Assembly (NCBI GenBank): GCA_026692885.1
Contig: JAPLNJ010000112.1
Location: 1 to 16,258 of the forward strand
Length of the DNA stretch: 16,258 nt
DNA from: Planctomycetota bacterium
GTDB lineage: Bacteria; Planctomycetota; Planctomycetia; Pirellulales; Pirellulaceae
Reading direction: 5' to 3'
How positions within the stretch are numbered: the stretch's first letter is position 1; each line of letters starts with the position of its first letter. The position numbers were made by a program, and so were the translations under genes. Of the stretch, positions 1-6,547 are shown piece after piece. Below the pieces are notes generated by a model. That model saw only the letters and a list, made by a program, of their open reading frames with translations, had not been told where the DNA came from and made no database searches.

Positions 1-406
1 GGTGGGGGCGGAGGTGAACGCCAAGACCTTGGTCGAAAACGACGAACTGGTCCAGGACCGGGTGCTGGTGTTCAGTGATGGCTTCGTCAAGGACTACAAG
101 GATTTGGGTTGTCGGCAGGAGGCGGGCTTGTGCTACCGCAAAATCCTGGCCTACGTGCAACGGCGTGACTTGCGGAGCGACGCCGTGGACAGCAGCGAAG
201 ACGGCAACGCCCGGCGGCTTTATGCCGAGGCGTATTCCAAGGTGCAGCGGCACCGCATCGGAATGTTGCTGCTGCAGGAGGCTTTGGACAGTTTCAACGC
301 GAACATGCTGGATGCGAAGCTGGCCGACTTGGGTCAGCCCGAGGTGTTGCCCAACGATCTCGATCGAGTGCGAGTCACCTGCCGACTGTCCGGCGAAACA
401 CCGTAG
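1..406 (+). CDS. 3' end of a secreted FlgT-N-like domain protein (5' end outside window)
   Basis: Open from the window edge to a TAG at 404-406, so only the last ~134 residues are visible. The segment with LVENDELVQDRVLVFSDGF followed by a Gly-Leu-Cys-Tyr-Arg strand matches residues ~135-195 of the SHD1 protein at 6548-8149, which has LVKNDELVKDQVLTYSDGF. That pattern is typical of the FlgT N-terminal-like module (helix, then SETLVxNxxLxxDxxLxxSxGxV, then an xGxYxxxxxAxV strand). The following part (LLQEALDSFNANMLDAKLADLGQPEVLP) also lines up with the paralogue's VEKVLEGFPLSCLEVQVVGEPRIL. The reading frame then stops where the paralogue continues for ~230 more residues, so the 3' end may be truncated. 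The upstream half probably carries a signal peptide and perhaps SHD1, but this cannot be seen. Molecular function is unknown; an exported envelope protein is inferred. Confidence 0.75.
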   Translation, partial: VGAEVNAKTLVENDELVQDRVLVFSDGFVKDYKDLGCRQEAGLCYRKILAYVQRRDLRSDAVDSSEDGNARRLYAEAYSKVQRHRIGMLLLQEALDSFNANMLDAKLADLGQPEVLPNDLDRVRVTCRLSGETP

Positions 407-426
407 TGACTGTCGAGGAACGTGAA

Positions 427-601
427 ATGGCAGTATCGAGCGCTCCTGCTGTGGGAATCGATCTTGGGACAACCTTCTCGTTGATGCCCACCCGGATTCG
501 GCGGGCCGCCCTTGGACGATACCGAACGCCGAGGGTGAACTTACCACCACGCCGAGCCGCGAATCGGGGTTAGACCGTCCGTCGTGTTGGAACACGACGG
601 G
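427..601 (+). pseudogene. Frameshifted N-terminal remnant of an Hsp70/DnaK-family chaperone gene
   Basis: ATG at 427 opens a frame with VGIDLGTTFSL, the Hsp70 phosphate-1 motif that starts the ATPase domain. About one base is missing near 485, and the next Hsp70 block continues from 486 in another frame: DSAGRPWTIPNAEGELTTPS. Roughly 20 unrelated bases (558-577) follow, then the next expected block, SVVLEHDG, in the third frame (578-601). Three consecutive Hsp70 blocks in the correct order but in three different frames show decay of a real gene. The uninterrupted frame from 427 stops at 573 after 48 codons. No later Hsp70 motif was recognised in 602-997, so the gene is both frameshifted and truncated. 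Sequencing error cannot explain the missing ~550 downstream codons. Confidence 0.8.
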
Positions 602-822
602 ATGAATTTCATCGAGGAGGTCGGGAACGGTGTACGACTCGCATACGTAGTCCATCTGGTTTTGCCGAGTTCGCGCTGGACACTGTGGGGCAAAGATCTG
701 CCGGGTCTTGTCAACCCCTCCGCACTGGAGTAAGTTAACCGCGCCATCGTGTGCTTGTGTTTCGCCAACAGGGGGGCAGGACCCTTTGCTGGAACGACCC
801 GCAGGGTGCTTCGCACAAAAGA

Positions 823-845
823 TGGCCTCCCCTTTGTGGAGGCCA
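823..845 (+). terminator. Perfect 8-bp GC-rich hairpin in the spacer after the Hsp70 remnant
   Basis: TGGCCTCC (823-830) pairs perfectly with GGAGGCCA (838-845) around a 7-base loop. There is no T-run after it, so it is at best a weak or Rho-dependent terminator or an mRNA structure. It lies in the ~400-bp stretch 602-997, where I see no gene. Confidence 0.3.
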
Positions 846-915
846 GGCGTTCCGCAGTACTGGGTGTGAGGAAGAGTGAACGACAGTGAGCTGCGAGTGA
901 CCGACTGACATTGGC

Positions 916-940
916 GACGAGTCCCGCGGTGGGGCTCGTC
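916..940 (+). other. 10-bp stem-loop upstream of the coiled-coil protein gene
   Basis: GACGAGTCCC (916-925) pairs with GGGGCTCGTC (931-940), one pair being G-T, around a 5-base loop. It lies ~57 bp before the start at 998 and would be in the 5' leader if transcription starts upstream. No riboswitch class is recognised. It may be a small terminator or a leader structure. Confidence 0.3.
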
Positions 941-997
941 ACGAGATGGCGTAGGCGTAACAGACGTGAACGGATCCCAGTCTATTTCGGAGGTGTC

Positions 998-2728
998 ATG
1001 ATGAAACTACGAGAATTCTCCTTGACGTCCGTACTGCTGGTCTCGGCCGTGATGGCGTCGGTGAGCCCCGTCGCCGCCCAGGACACGGTTTCAGCCGAAC
1101 GGCCGACAGCGGCTCCGGCCACCGACGGTGCCGCCCCAGAAGGCGAAGTGACGCCCGTCGTCGATCTGCGGGGGGATGCTGGCGTCGATGCTGTGCAGCA
1201 GGCACAACAGGAACCCCCAGCCAAATACGTCCCTAACAAGACGGCTGAGGAACAACTTCAGGAGTTCGTACAGTCCAAGAAGTGGTCCGTGGGCTGGGAC
1301 GAGCAGAAGAAACGCTTCTTCGTTGTCATCGCTCAGGCCATGAACCTCGACGAACCCGCGGCCGACAAGGACTTCTATATCAAGCGGGAAATGCTGGCCA
1401 AGCGAGCCGTCCTGCGAGCCAAGGCAGACATTATTCAGTTCATTCTCACAAAGATGAGTGCCGCTGATAGACTGTCGGTTCCGGGAACCGATGTGAACGC
1501 TCAGTTCGGCGTAGCGCACAACGCCGCAGAAGCCAAACTACGCTCACAAAAAGAGAAAATCGCCAAGCTGTTGAAGGAGCACAGTGAAGCCGAAGCGGCG
1601 GCGCTCGCCGGAGCCACGACGCGCGACCGCATCAACTCGCTCCTCGACGCAGCGATCAAGAGGCTCGACAAGGAGTACTCCTCCGCCAAGGTCGAGGCTA
1701 AGAAACGCGAACAGTTCGCCAAGGCGAAAGCCCGCTACGCGGAAGCGACGAAGGAACTTGCTGAGATCGAAGCCCAAGTCCAACAGTTTCGGGGGAAAGT
1801 GCAGAGCACGCAAACATCGGAGGTGTCGCGTCTGGCCTCCATGCCCCTGATCGGAGCCACGGTGATCGAGCAGACCGAGTCGTGGAACAGCGACGACGAG
1901 AAGTATCAAGTCGCAGTCCTCGTGTGCTGGAGCGCGAAACTCGAACAGGCGGCGCGCGCAGTGCTCACCGGCGAGGCGATCATCGAGGATGCTCCCAAGG
2001 ATGGCGAAACGCTCACGGTCCAAGCCTGGCTGCAGCAGCAGGAGTTGGCCCAAATGGTTGGGCCGCGACAGTTCCTCGATGCCAGTGGACAACGTTGGTT
2101 CGTCGGCATCACCGCGCGCCCGGTTAGCAAGAACGCGGCCACTGACGAGAACAACCGTGAACTCGCTCAAATCTTCGCCGGTCAAATGGCGGCGTTTTCC
2201 CTGTTCGCGGATGTCGACACGCAGACGACCGCCCGGCAAGTCATGCAGGTAGTGAGTACCGCGAACATCGACAAGTCGGAAACGAAGGCTATGGAATCGC
2301 TCGAACAGCAGCTTTCGCAGAAGTTCGAGAATCTGCAAATTCAGGGGCTCGGTCCCCTCGCAACGAAGATCGTGGCGCATCCCCTGACCGGCCAGAAACT
2401 CTACGTTGTCGCGTACGGCATGTCGCCCACGTCCGCCCGAGCTGCCATGAAATTGGAGCGTCAAACGGCGCTGGCAGCGATTCAGGTCCACAAGAGCCAA
2501 GCCTTCATGAAGGGGCGATCGGAAGCCATCGAGGGAGCCGTGAATGCCGCCAAGAACGATTCCGCCTCGACCAAAGCCGGCAGGGCCAAAGGACAGACCG
2601 AGGTCGATACCGCCAAAACCGGCAAGCCGAAGCCCGGTGGCGCCCTGAAGACCGGAGGGAAGACTGAGATTCCTGGCAAGACCAAGTCGGGATCGACGAA
2701 GACGGGCGACGTGAAGGACGACTTCTAG
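998..2728 (+). CDS. Secreted coiled-coil protein with two FlgT-N/LPP20-like repeats and a Lys/Gly/Thr tail
   Basis: About 576 residues. GGAGGTG (989-995) precedes two adjacent ATGs (998 and 1001); the second has slightly better spacing, and both give the same signal peptide (KLREFSLTSVLLVSAVMASV, cleavage near VAAQ). Residues ~28-75 are an Ala/Pro/acidic linker. Repeat 1 begins with a strand RFFVVIAQA (~105) and a long helix ending KRAVLRAKADIIQFI. A highly charged Lys/Glu/Ala coiled coil (~178-272) is inserted before its closing strands (TVIEQTESW ... YQVAVLVCWS, ~285-312). Repeat 2 has RWFVGITARP (~365), a helix, and TGQKLYVVAYG (~466). The last ~60 residues are low-complexity K/G/T/P. The strand-helix-strand layout resembles that of the gene at 4482-5612. 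An exported envelope or periplasmic role is inferred; no enzyme motif is visible. Confidence 0.85.
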   Translation: MMKLREFSLTSVLLVSAVMASVSPVAAQDTVSAERPTAAPATDGAAPEGEVTPVVDLRGDAGVDAVQQAQQEPPAKYVPNKTAEEQLQEFVQSKKWSVGWDEQKKRFFVVIAQAMNLDEPAADKDFYIKREMLAKRAVLRAKADIIQFILTKMSAADRLSVPGTDVNAQFGVAHNAAEAKLRSQKEKIAKLLKEHSEAEAAALAGATTRDRINSLLDAAIKRLDKEYSSAKVEAKKREQFAKAKARYAEATKELAEIEAQVQQFRGKVQSTQTSEVSRLASMPLIGATVIEQTESWNSDDEKYQVAVLVCWSAKLEQAARAVLTGEAIIEDAPKDGETLTVQAWLQQQELAQMVGPRQFLDASGQRWFVGITARPVSKNAATDENNRELAQIFAGQMAAFSLFADVDTQTTARQVMQVVSTANIDKSETKAMESLEQQLSQKFENLQIQGLGPLATKIVAHPLTGQKLYVVAYGMSPTSARAAMKLERQTALAAIQVHKSQAFMKGRSEAIEGAVNAAKNDSASTKAGRAKGQTEVDTAKTGKPKPGGALKTGGKTEIPGKTKSGSTKTGDVKDDF

Positions 2729-2742
2729 ACGGGATTATGCAC

Positions 2743-2882
2743 GTAGGGTGGGTCAAGGTCGCGCAACATCTTGGTGGGCCAGCGCAAGCCGGATCGCCCC
2801 ACCAAGACGAGACGCGCATACGTCGCGAGCCAACCAGCGACCGCAGGCCCACCAGGGAAACGACTTGCTCGACCCACCCTAA
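2743..2882 (+). repeat. REP-like nested inverted-repeat element of the GTAGGGTGGG type
   Basis: Outer arms TAGGGTGGGTC (2744-2754) and GACCCACCCTA (2871-2881) are perfect inverted repeats. Nested inside are CTTGGTGGG (2770-2778) and CCCACCAAG (2798-2806). GTAGGGTGGG recurs in the elements at 6252 and 12362. The element fills most of the spacer between the stop at 2728 and the start at 2965, and the open frame running back through it to 2737 is not taken as coding. Confidence 0.7.
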
Positions 2883-2964
2883 GAGTCCGTGCGCCATCCG
2901 GGCGAGACCGTGTTTCGCGAACGGACAGGCCCGTCTTTGGCGAAGCACTCGGGAGGACGGAACC

Positions 2965-4485
2965 ATGCGCAGTGTGCTCGCTTTCGTCGTCACGGTCGGG
3001 GCCTGCCTCGGACAGCTACGCAGTGGGTGCAGTGCAGAACTGGCAGCGGCTCACACGGTCTACTTGGATAAACTGACCAAGACGGATGAGGGCGTGCATC
3101 GCGCCGAGGGCCTGCTATTCGTCATCGTGGAACTTCCCGATGCCAGCAAGCTGCGCGAGGAAACGCTGCAATCGCGTTGCCTGCTGCGAACCATCGAACT
3201 CTTGCGACAATACGCCAGCGATCAGCCGCGACCCGCGGACGTAGCGGCCCAGGAGGTTCCACCCGCTAATCCGGTCCTGCAGCAATTCTCCTTTCTACTC
3301 GCGGAGTGCCGGCGCGCGAATCCGCGGTTCGGGACGCGGAACTTCGAACTGCAGGATATCGCCTCGCGCACTCTTGAGAACAGGCCCCTCGGTAAGAAGC
3401 GGCGTTACGTCACGGCTTTCGCGGAAGCGGACTTCGACAAGCAACGGGATGCAAAATCCTCGGTCGCCCCAGATGTTCCGGAAACCCTCGCGATCCTGCG
3501 ACCCAGACTTGCGGCACTCCTGGAAGATGAGTCGGAGCAGGCCGCTACCCTCCTGCTGCGTTCCGGGGCTATTGAAGATGTCCTGAACGTGGTCAATGAC
3601 GAGTCGCAGCTGGAGTTTTCCCTGGCGAGTTTCGGCGAGTTCCCGTGGGACTCGCTGGAATTCTACGAACGTTGCCAAGCGGGGCACGACCTAGTGACCG
3701 CACCGAACACGTCGGTGGCGGAGGTGCGGCAATTCCTCCGTAATTGGCCTGGGTTTCCGCCGGCCCTGCGGTGGTTGAGGCGCAGTTATGATCAAGAACA
3801 GAAGCCTGCGATGGCGGTCAATTTCGGTCTCCTGGCCTTGGTCGACGCCGCGAAAGCGGACGAGGGCCATCGGGAACTGATCGCGGTGCTGGACCGCTGG
3901 GCCAAAACGGATCCATCCGCCCTGGGCCTTACCGAATACTCCCGCCTGTTGGCCTCCGTACAGCCGGCCTCGCTTCCGGACGCGGTCCGGCTGCCCGAAC
4001 ACCCCGCGACGCAACTGGTCACTCGCGTCTGGCGCACATGCGGCCACCTGAATCTGCCTGAGGCCGCCAGCGAGTCGCGTGCATCCGAGCCCGCGTCCAC
4101 CGTGGACCGTGTTCGGAAGGCCAAGGACCTGACCGCCGCGGTGAAGCTCGCTTACGATGGGCTCGCGAAAGACCCGGCGGACGCCGCGCTCTGGGCCGCC
4201 TTCGGCGAGACGCTGCTGACCGCAGAGGAAACCGCTGCGGCGATTCCCTTCCTCACGCAGTCTTTGCGGCTCGCCCCGACCGTCGTGCGAACCCGGTTGA
4301 GTCTGGCCACTTGCTACGAACGCCTCGGCCATCAGCAGCTTCGCCGCGGCTTGGCTCTGGCTGCGATGCTGCAACCCGCGGTCACGGACACCGAGCGCGA
4401 GCAGGCCCTGGCGCATTTGAGCGAGGCGACTCCCGCTACCACGAAGAAATCTGCTTCTGCGACCCCAACGGACGGTTTGCCATGA
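2965..4485 (+). CDS. Secreted TPR-repeat protein of unknown function
   Basis: 506 residues. ATG 2965 is chosen because GGGAGGA (2951-2957) lies 7 bases upstream and because the product then opens with a signal peptide (MRSVLAFVVTVGACLGQL, cleavage near CSA). An earlier in-frame ATG at 2737 would put the repeat element inside the protein. Residues ~30-400 are helical with no recognised motif. Residues ~390-475 contain two TPR-like helix pairs, with signatures AALWAAFGETLLTAEETAAA and RTRLSLATCYERLGHQQL. The tail is Ala/Thr/Ser-rich. TPRs bind protein partners, so a scaffold role for the neighbouring exported proteins is inferred. The stop overlaps the ATG of the next gene (ATGA at 4482-4485), which suggests translational coupling. 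The first Cys of the signal region sits in SGC, but this is a poor lipobox. Confidence 0.85.
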   Translation: MRSVLAFVVTVGACLGQLRSGCSAELAAAHTVYLDKLTKTDEGVHRAEGLLFVIVELPDASKLREETLQSRCLLRTIELLRQYASDQPRPADVAAQEVPPANPVLQQFSFLLAECRRANPRFGTRNFELQDIASRTLENRPLGKKRRYVTAFAEADFDKQRDAKSSVAPDVPETLAILRPRLAALLEDESEQAATLLLRSGAIEDVLNVVNDESQLEFSLASFGEFPWDSLEFYERCQAGHDLVTAPNTSVAEVRQFLRNWPGFPPALRWLRRSYDQEQKPAMAVNFGLLALVDAAKADEGHRELIAVLDRWAKTDPSALGLTEYSRLLASVQPASLPDAVRLPEHPATQLVTRVWRTCGHLNLPEAASESRASEPASTVDRVRKAKDLTAAVKLAYDGLAKDPADAALWAAFGETLLTAEETAAAIPFLTQSLRLAPTVVRTRLSLATCYERLGHQQLRRGLALAAMLQPAVTDTEREQALAHLSEATPATTKKSASATPTDGLP

Positions 4486-5612
4486 TCGTGTTTGCTGTCG
4501 AACAACGGCTTCGTCTCCCGAATCGGATGTGCCAACTGGGCCCCGTTCCGGATGGTTGGCGCCAGCGCAGCGCCGTACGATCGGCCGGCGGCCTAATGAT
4601 CGCGGCCAAGAGGAGACCGGCATTTGCCGTTTCGCTCCTCACCCCAACCCTCTTCCCGGAGTACCGGGGCGAGGGAGTCAGGTCTTCGCCGCTCCTGAGT
4701 CAAGGCGTTCGCTGGTGGATCGCGCTGAGCCTGGCCTGGTATCTGTGGTCGAGTGATCCAGGCGTCGGTCCAGCGGCTCTGCGTGCGGACGACGCCGAGG
4801 TCCTGGCGGAACTCAAAGAACTGGAAGCTCCCGTCGTTGACCCAGGCTTTGCTCCGTTGTTACGACAGGCGGCCGACATCTGCCGCGGCGGCTCGCAGGC
4901 GTTTACCGCAGGCAAACAGTGGGTCGCCATCGCGGTGGGCCGAGCGGCGTTAGAGACGGAAGCAGGAAAACCGCTGCCCCTCTCGGACGCTACCAAAGTC
5001 GCACGGACCAAAGCGCATCGCAACCTAGCCAAGTTGCTGCACGGATATCGCACCTCGGCCCGAGACTCAAACGTGACCAAGACGATCACGCCAGGCGGAC
5101 GCTCGGAAATCAGCGAGTTGTTTCGTTCCGTATCGAAACAGGATGTGGAAGCCACACTGACACGCGTCGAGGTCGTTGGCACCTGGCAGCTCGATGCAGG
5201 CGGATCGGTGGCCGTCATGGTGGCGGTCGGCGATCCGCAGCATCCGGCGTTCCAGCGTCGGGGCGCGCCGCCGTCCGCGGTGAAGTTCCGCAATGAACAG
5301 TGGGACGGCGATTGGCGGAACATCTTCGCAACCCGCCCCGCCATCCTGACCGGCGGGGCAAGTCTGTATCAGCAGCAAGACGCGATCCTCATCCTCGCCG
5401 TGGGCAAGGCGCGGTTGAAGGGCGATCCGGTCGCTGACAGTCGTCGGGAGCTGGTGGCCTCGATCGGCGCCGCCCGCGAGGCGCTGTTACTCGTAAAGGG
5501 CCTGCAGGTCGCCAATCAGAGCCGGGTCACGCAGGAATCTCGGCGGTTGACTGCGGACGAAGTCACCATCATTACTGAAGTCCGTGAAATCTTGGAGACC
5601 ACCAACTCGTAG
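4482..5612 (+). CDS. Two-repeat LPP20/FlgT-N-like exported protein, apparently cut short by an in-frame TAG
   Basis: 376 residues from ATG 4482, which overlaps the upstream stop as ATGA; ATG 4596 is the alternative, and neither has a good Shine-Dalgarno. The first ~70 residues look non-native: LTPTLFPEYRGEGVR is the translation of an intergenic repeat (4636-4680). A hydrophobic stretch WWIALSLAWYLW then resembles a signal peptide, with cleavage near LRA/DD. Repeat 1 (~145-250) runs QWVAIAVGRA, helix ARTKAHRNLAKLLHGYRTSA, then VEVVGTWQ and SVAVMVAVGD. Repeat 2 (~300 on) runs DAILILAVGKARL, then a long helix, and stops at ETTNS just before the expected closing strands. These follow in frame after the TAG (see 5613-5720). 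The fold resembles bacterial envelope LPP20-like proteins; function is unknown. Confidence 0.7.
   Translation: MIVFAVEQRLRLPNRMCQLGPVPDGWRQRSAVRSAGGLMIAAKRRPAFAVSLLTPTLFPEYRGEGVRSSPLLSQGVRWWIALSLAWYLWSSDPGVGPAALRADDAEVLAELKELEAPVVDPGFAPLLRQAADICRGGSQAFTAGKQWVAIAVGRAALETEAGKPLPLSDATKVARTKAHRNLAKLLHGYRTSARDSNVTKTITPGGRSEISELFRSVSKQDVEATLTRVEVVGTWQLDAGGSVAVMVAVGDPQHPAFQRRGAPPSAVKFRNEQWDGDWRNIFATRPAILTGGASLYQQQDAILILAVGKARLKGDPVADSRRELVASIGAAREALLLVKGLQVANQSRVTQESRRLTADEVTIITEVREILETTNS
4636..4680 (+). repeat. Intergenic-type repeat fragment encoding a LTPTL.PEYRGEGVR-like string
   Basis: The stretch TCACCCCAACCCTCTTCCCG, then GAGTACCGGGGCGAGGGAG, has the look of a dispersed non-coding repeat seen in planctomycete genomes (recalled, not searched). 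A short inverted partial copy lies at 5736-5752. It sits inside the 5' part of the frame starting at 4482. Confidence 0.5.
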
Positions 5613-5720
5613 AAACTGTCCCAGACGATCCGCTTGACGAAGCCTGTCGGCAGCTGGGAAGCAGCCGACGGCCAATACTATTTCATCGCCGTCGCCCTGA
5701 AACTCTCGGACTTGAAGTAA
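5613..5720 (+). pseudogene. In-frame continuation (35 codons) beyond the TAG of the two-repeat protein
   Basis: Read in the same frame directly after TAG 5610-5612, the sequence encodes KLSQTIRLTKPVGSW, then DGQYYFIAVALKLSDLK, and ends at TAA 5718-5720. It aligns with the end of repeat 1 of the same protein (DVEATLTRVEVVGTW ... GGSVAVMVAVGD), so it supplies the two closing strands that repeat 2 lacks. It is either the severed C-terminus of a nonsense-mutated gene, a sequencing error, or a read-through product. No separate start codon or ribosome binding site is seen. Confidence 0.75.
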
Positions 5721-5735
5721 GGCATAGAAGAGAAA

Positions 5736-5752
5736 CTCCCTCGCCCCAGTAC
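5736..5752 (-). repeat. Short inverted copy of the 4636-4680 repeat core
   Basis: CTCCCTCGCCCCAGTAC is the reverse complement of GTACCGGGGCGAGGGAG (4661-4677) with one mismatch. It lies in the spacer before the lipoprotein gene. The rest of 5721-5859 shows no feature apart from the Shine-Dalgarno at 5849-5853. Confidence 0.45.
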
Positions 5753-5859
5753 CCTCGCACTAGTACCGCGTGGAGAGGATTGGAACGAGTGGTGGAAATG
5801 ACAAGTGCCGAGGGCATTTCTGAGCATTCCTGAGAATCCGAACCCGATAGGAGCATCCC

Positions 5860-6123
5860 ATGCGTTACCTGCCCACCCTGCTCTTGATCACCGTTCTCTG
5901 CATGGGTTGCGGAAAGCCGGCACCCAGTCCTGCCCCTGCGCCACCTGCGAAACCTGCGGCGCAGGCGCCCGTCCAGCCGGCCACCGAATCCCCCACGAAG
6001 CCGACAGAGGAAGCCCCGGCGCCGGGCGCTGCCGCACCAGAGGCCGACAAAACCAAAGAGCCTGCTGCCAAGTCCGAAAAAGCGGACGACAACCCGTTCA
6101 AAGTGATCGACGAATCCAAGTAG
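5860..6123 (+). CDS. Small Pro/Ala-rich lipoprotein with C-terminal NPF motif
   Basis: 87 residues. AGGAG (5849-5853) lies 6 bases before ATG 5860. The N-terminus MRYLPTLLLITVLCMGC is a short lipoprotein signal with Cys17 as the likely lipidated residue; the -1 Gly fits, while Cys at -3 is unusual. Everything after it is a disordered Pro/Ala/Glu/Lys linker (AP, KP and EAP runs), ending in an acidic/basic tail DDNPFKVIDESK. This type of product is a membrane-anchored tether that extends into the periplasm. The NPF tripeptide at 78-80 is notable because the next two genes encode SHD1 modules, and the founding SHD1 of yeast Sla1 binds NPFxD peptides. Binding here is inference only, and Asp is not at the canonical position (it comes four residues after F). 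It lies ~140 bp after the interrupted gene and ~425 bp before the first SHD1 gene. Confidence 0.8.
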   Translation: MRYLPTLLLITVLCMGCGKPAPSPAPAPPAKPAAQAPVQPATESPTKPTEEAPAPGAAAPEADKTKEPAAKSEKADDNPFKVIDESK

Positions 6124-6168
6124 CGTACGCCCGATACGGCCACTCGGGCATTCGTCGCAGGAGCCCTT

Positions 6169-6465
6169 AGGATCGGCGCATCAATAAGTGACGCAAAAAT
6201 AGTAGACGGCACACTCCGAGGCTGTGAAAAAATGTGCGAACACGATTCGCGGTAGGGTGGGCCAAGTACTCGCGGCCCACCAATTCCAAGGAAACGGCCT
6301 TGCGCGGCCCACCAATTCCAAGGAAACGGCCTTGCTTGCGACGGTGGGCCGCGAGTACTTGGCCCACCCTACGATTTCTTCACAGCCTCGGAGTGTGCCG
6401 ATTTCAGCACACGGAGTGTGCGGACTACGTTGAATAGCTTCGACACTTATTGATGCGCCGGTCCT
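6169..6465. mobile_element. 297-bp MITE-like inverted-repeat element without a transposase gene
   Basis: Three nested blocks of inverted repeat face each other. The outer block is 6169-6190 against 6444-6465 (21 of 22 matching, containing GGCGCATCAATAAGTG). The middle block is 6207-6228 against 6379-6400 (22 of 22). The inner block is 6252-6281 against 6343-6372 (30 of 30, beginning GTAGGGTGGGCC). The right half has an extra partial duplication of CGGAGTGTGC. No coding frame of interest lies inside and no target-site duplication is obvious. The layout is that of a non-autonomous palindromic element; a long cruciform or RNA hairpin is possible. It separates the lipoprotein gene from the SHD1 genes. 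Confidence 0.75.
6272..6335 (+). repeat. Perfect 2 x 32-bp tandem repeat in the loop of the palindromic element
   Basis: Copies 6272-6303 and 6304-6335 are identical, each starting GCGGCCCACCAATTCC and ending ACGGCCTTGC. They begin inside the left inner arm and fill the loop. Confidence 0.85.
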
Positions 6466-6547
6466 TACCCGTTGAGACCGCCGGGGCCACCCGAATCGTC
6501 AGAAGATATCCATCCTCGTCGCCCCTTTTTTTGTGGGAGTTACAAGC

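Noticed and set aside
541..942. - strand open frame of 133 codons containing RELGKTRW, reminiscent of an Hsp70 segment
   Set aside because: The segment is inverted relative to the Hsp70 relic and the rest of the frame is unlike Hsp70; the resemblance is too short to claim an inversion.
1544..2500. - strand open frame of 318 codons
   Set aside because: It lies wholly antisense to the coiled-coil protein gene, has an Arg/Leu-rich shadow composition and no motif.
2737..2964. 76-codon N-terminal extension of the TPR protein
   Set aside because: It would translate the inverted-repeat element and would bury the signal peptide; a good ribosome binding site exists before 2965.
4311..4481. 57-codon upstream extension of the two-repeat protein
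   Set aside because: It overlaps the TPR gene in another frame over 170 bp, with shadow-like composition.
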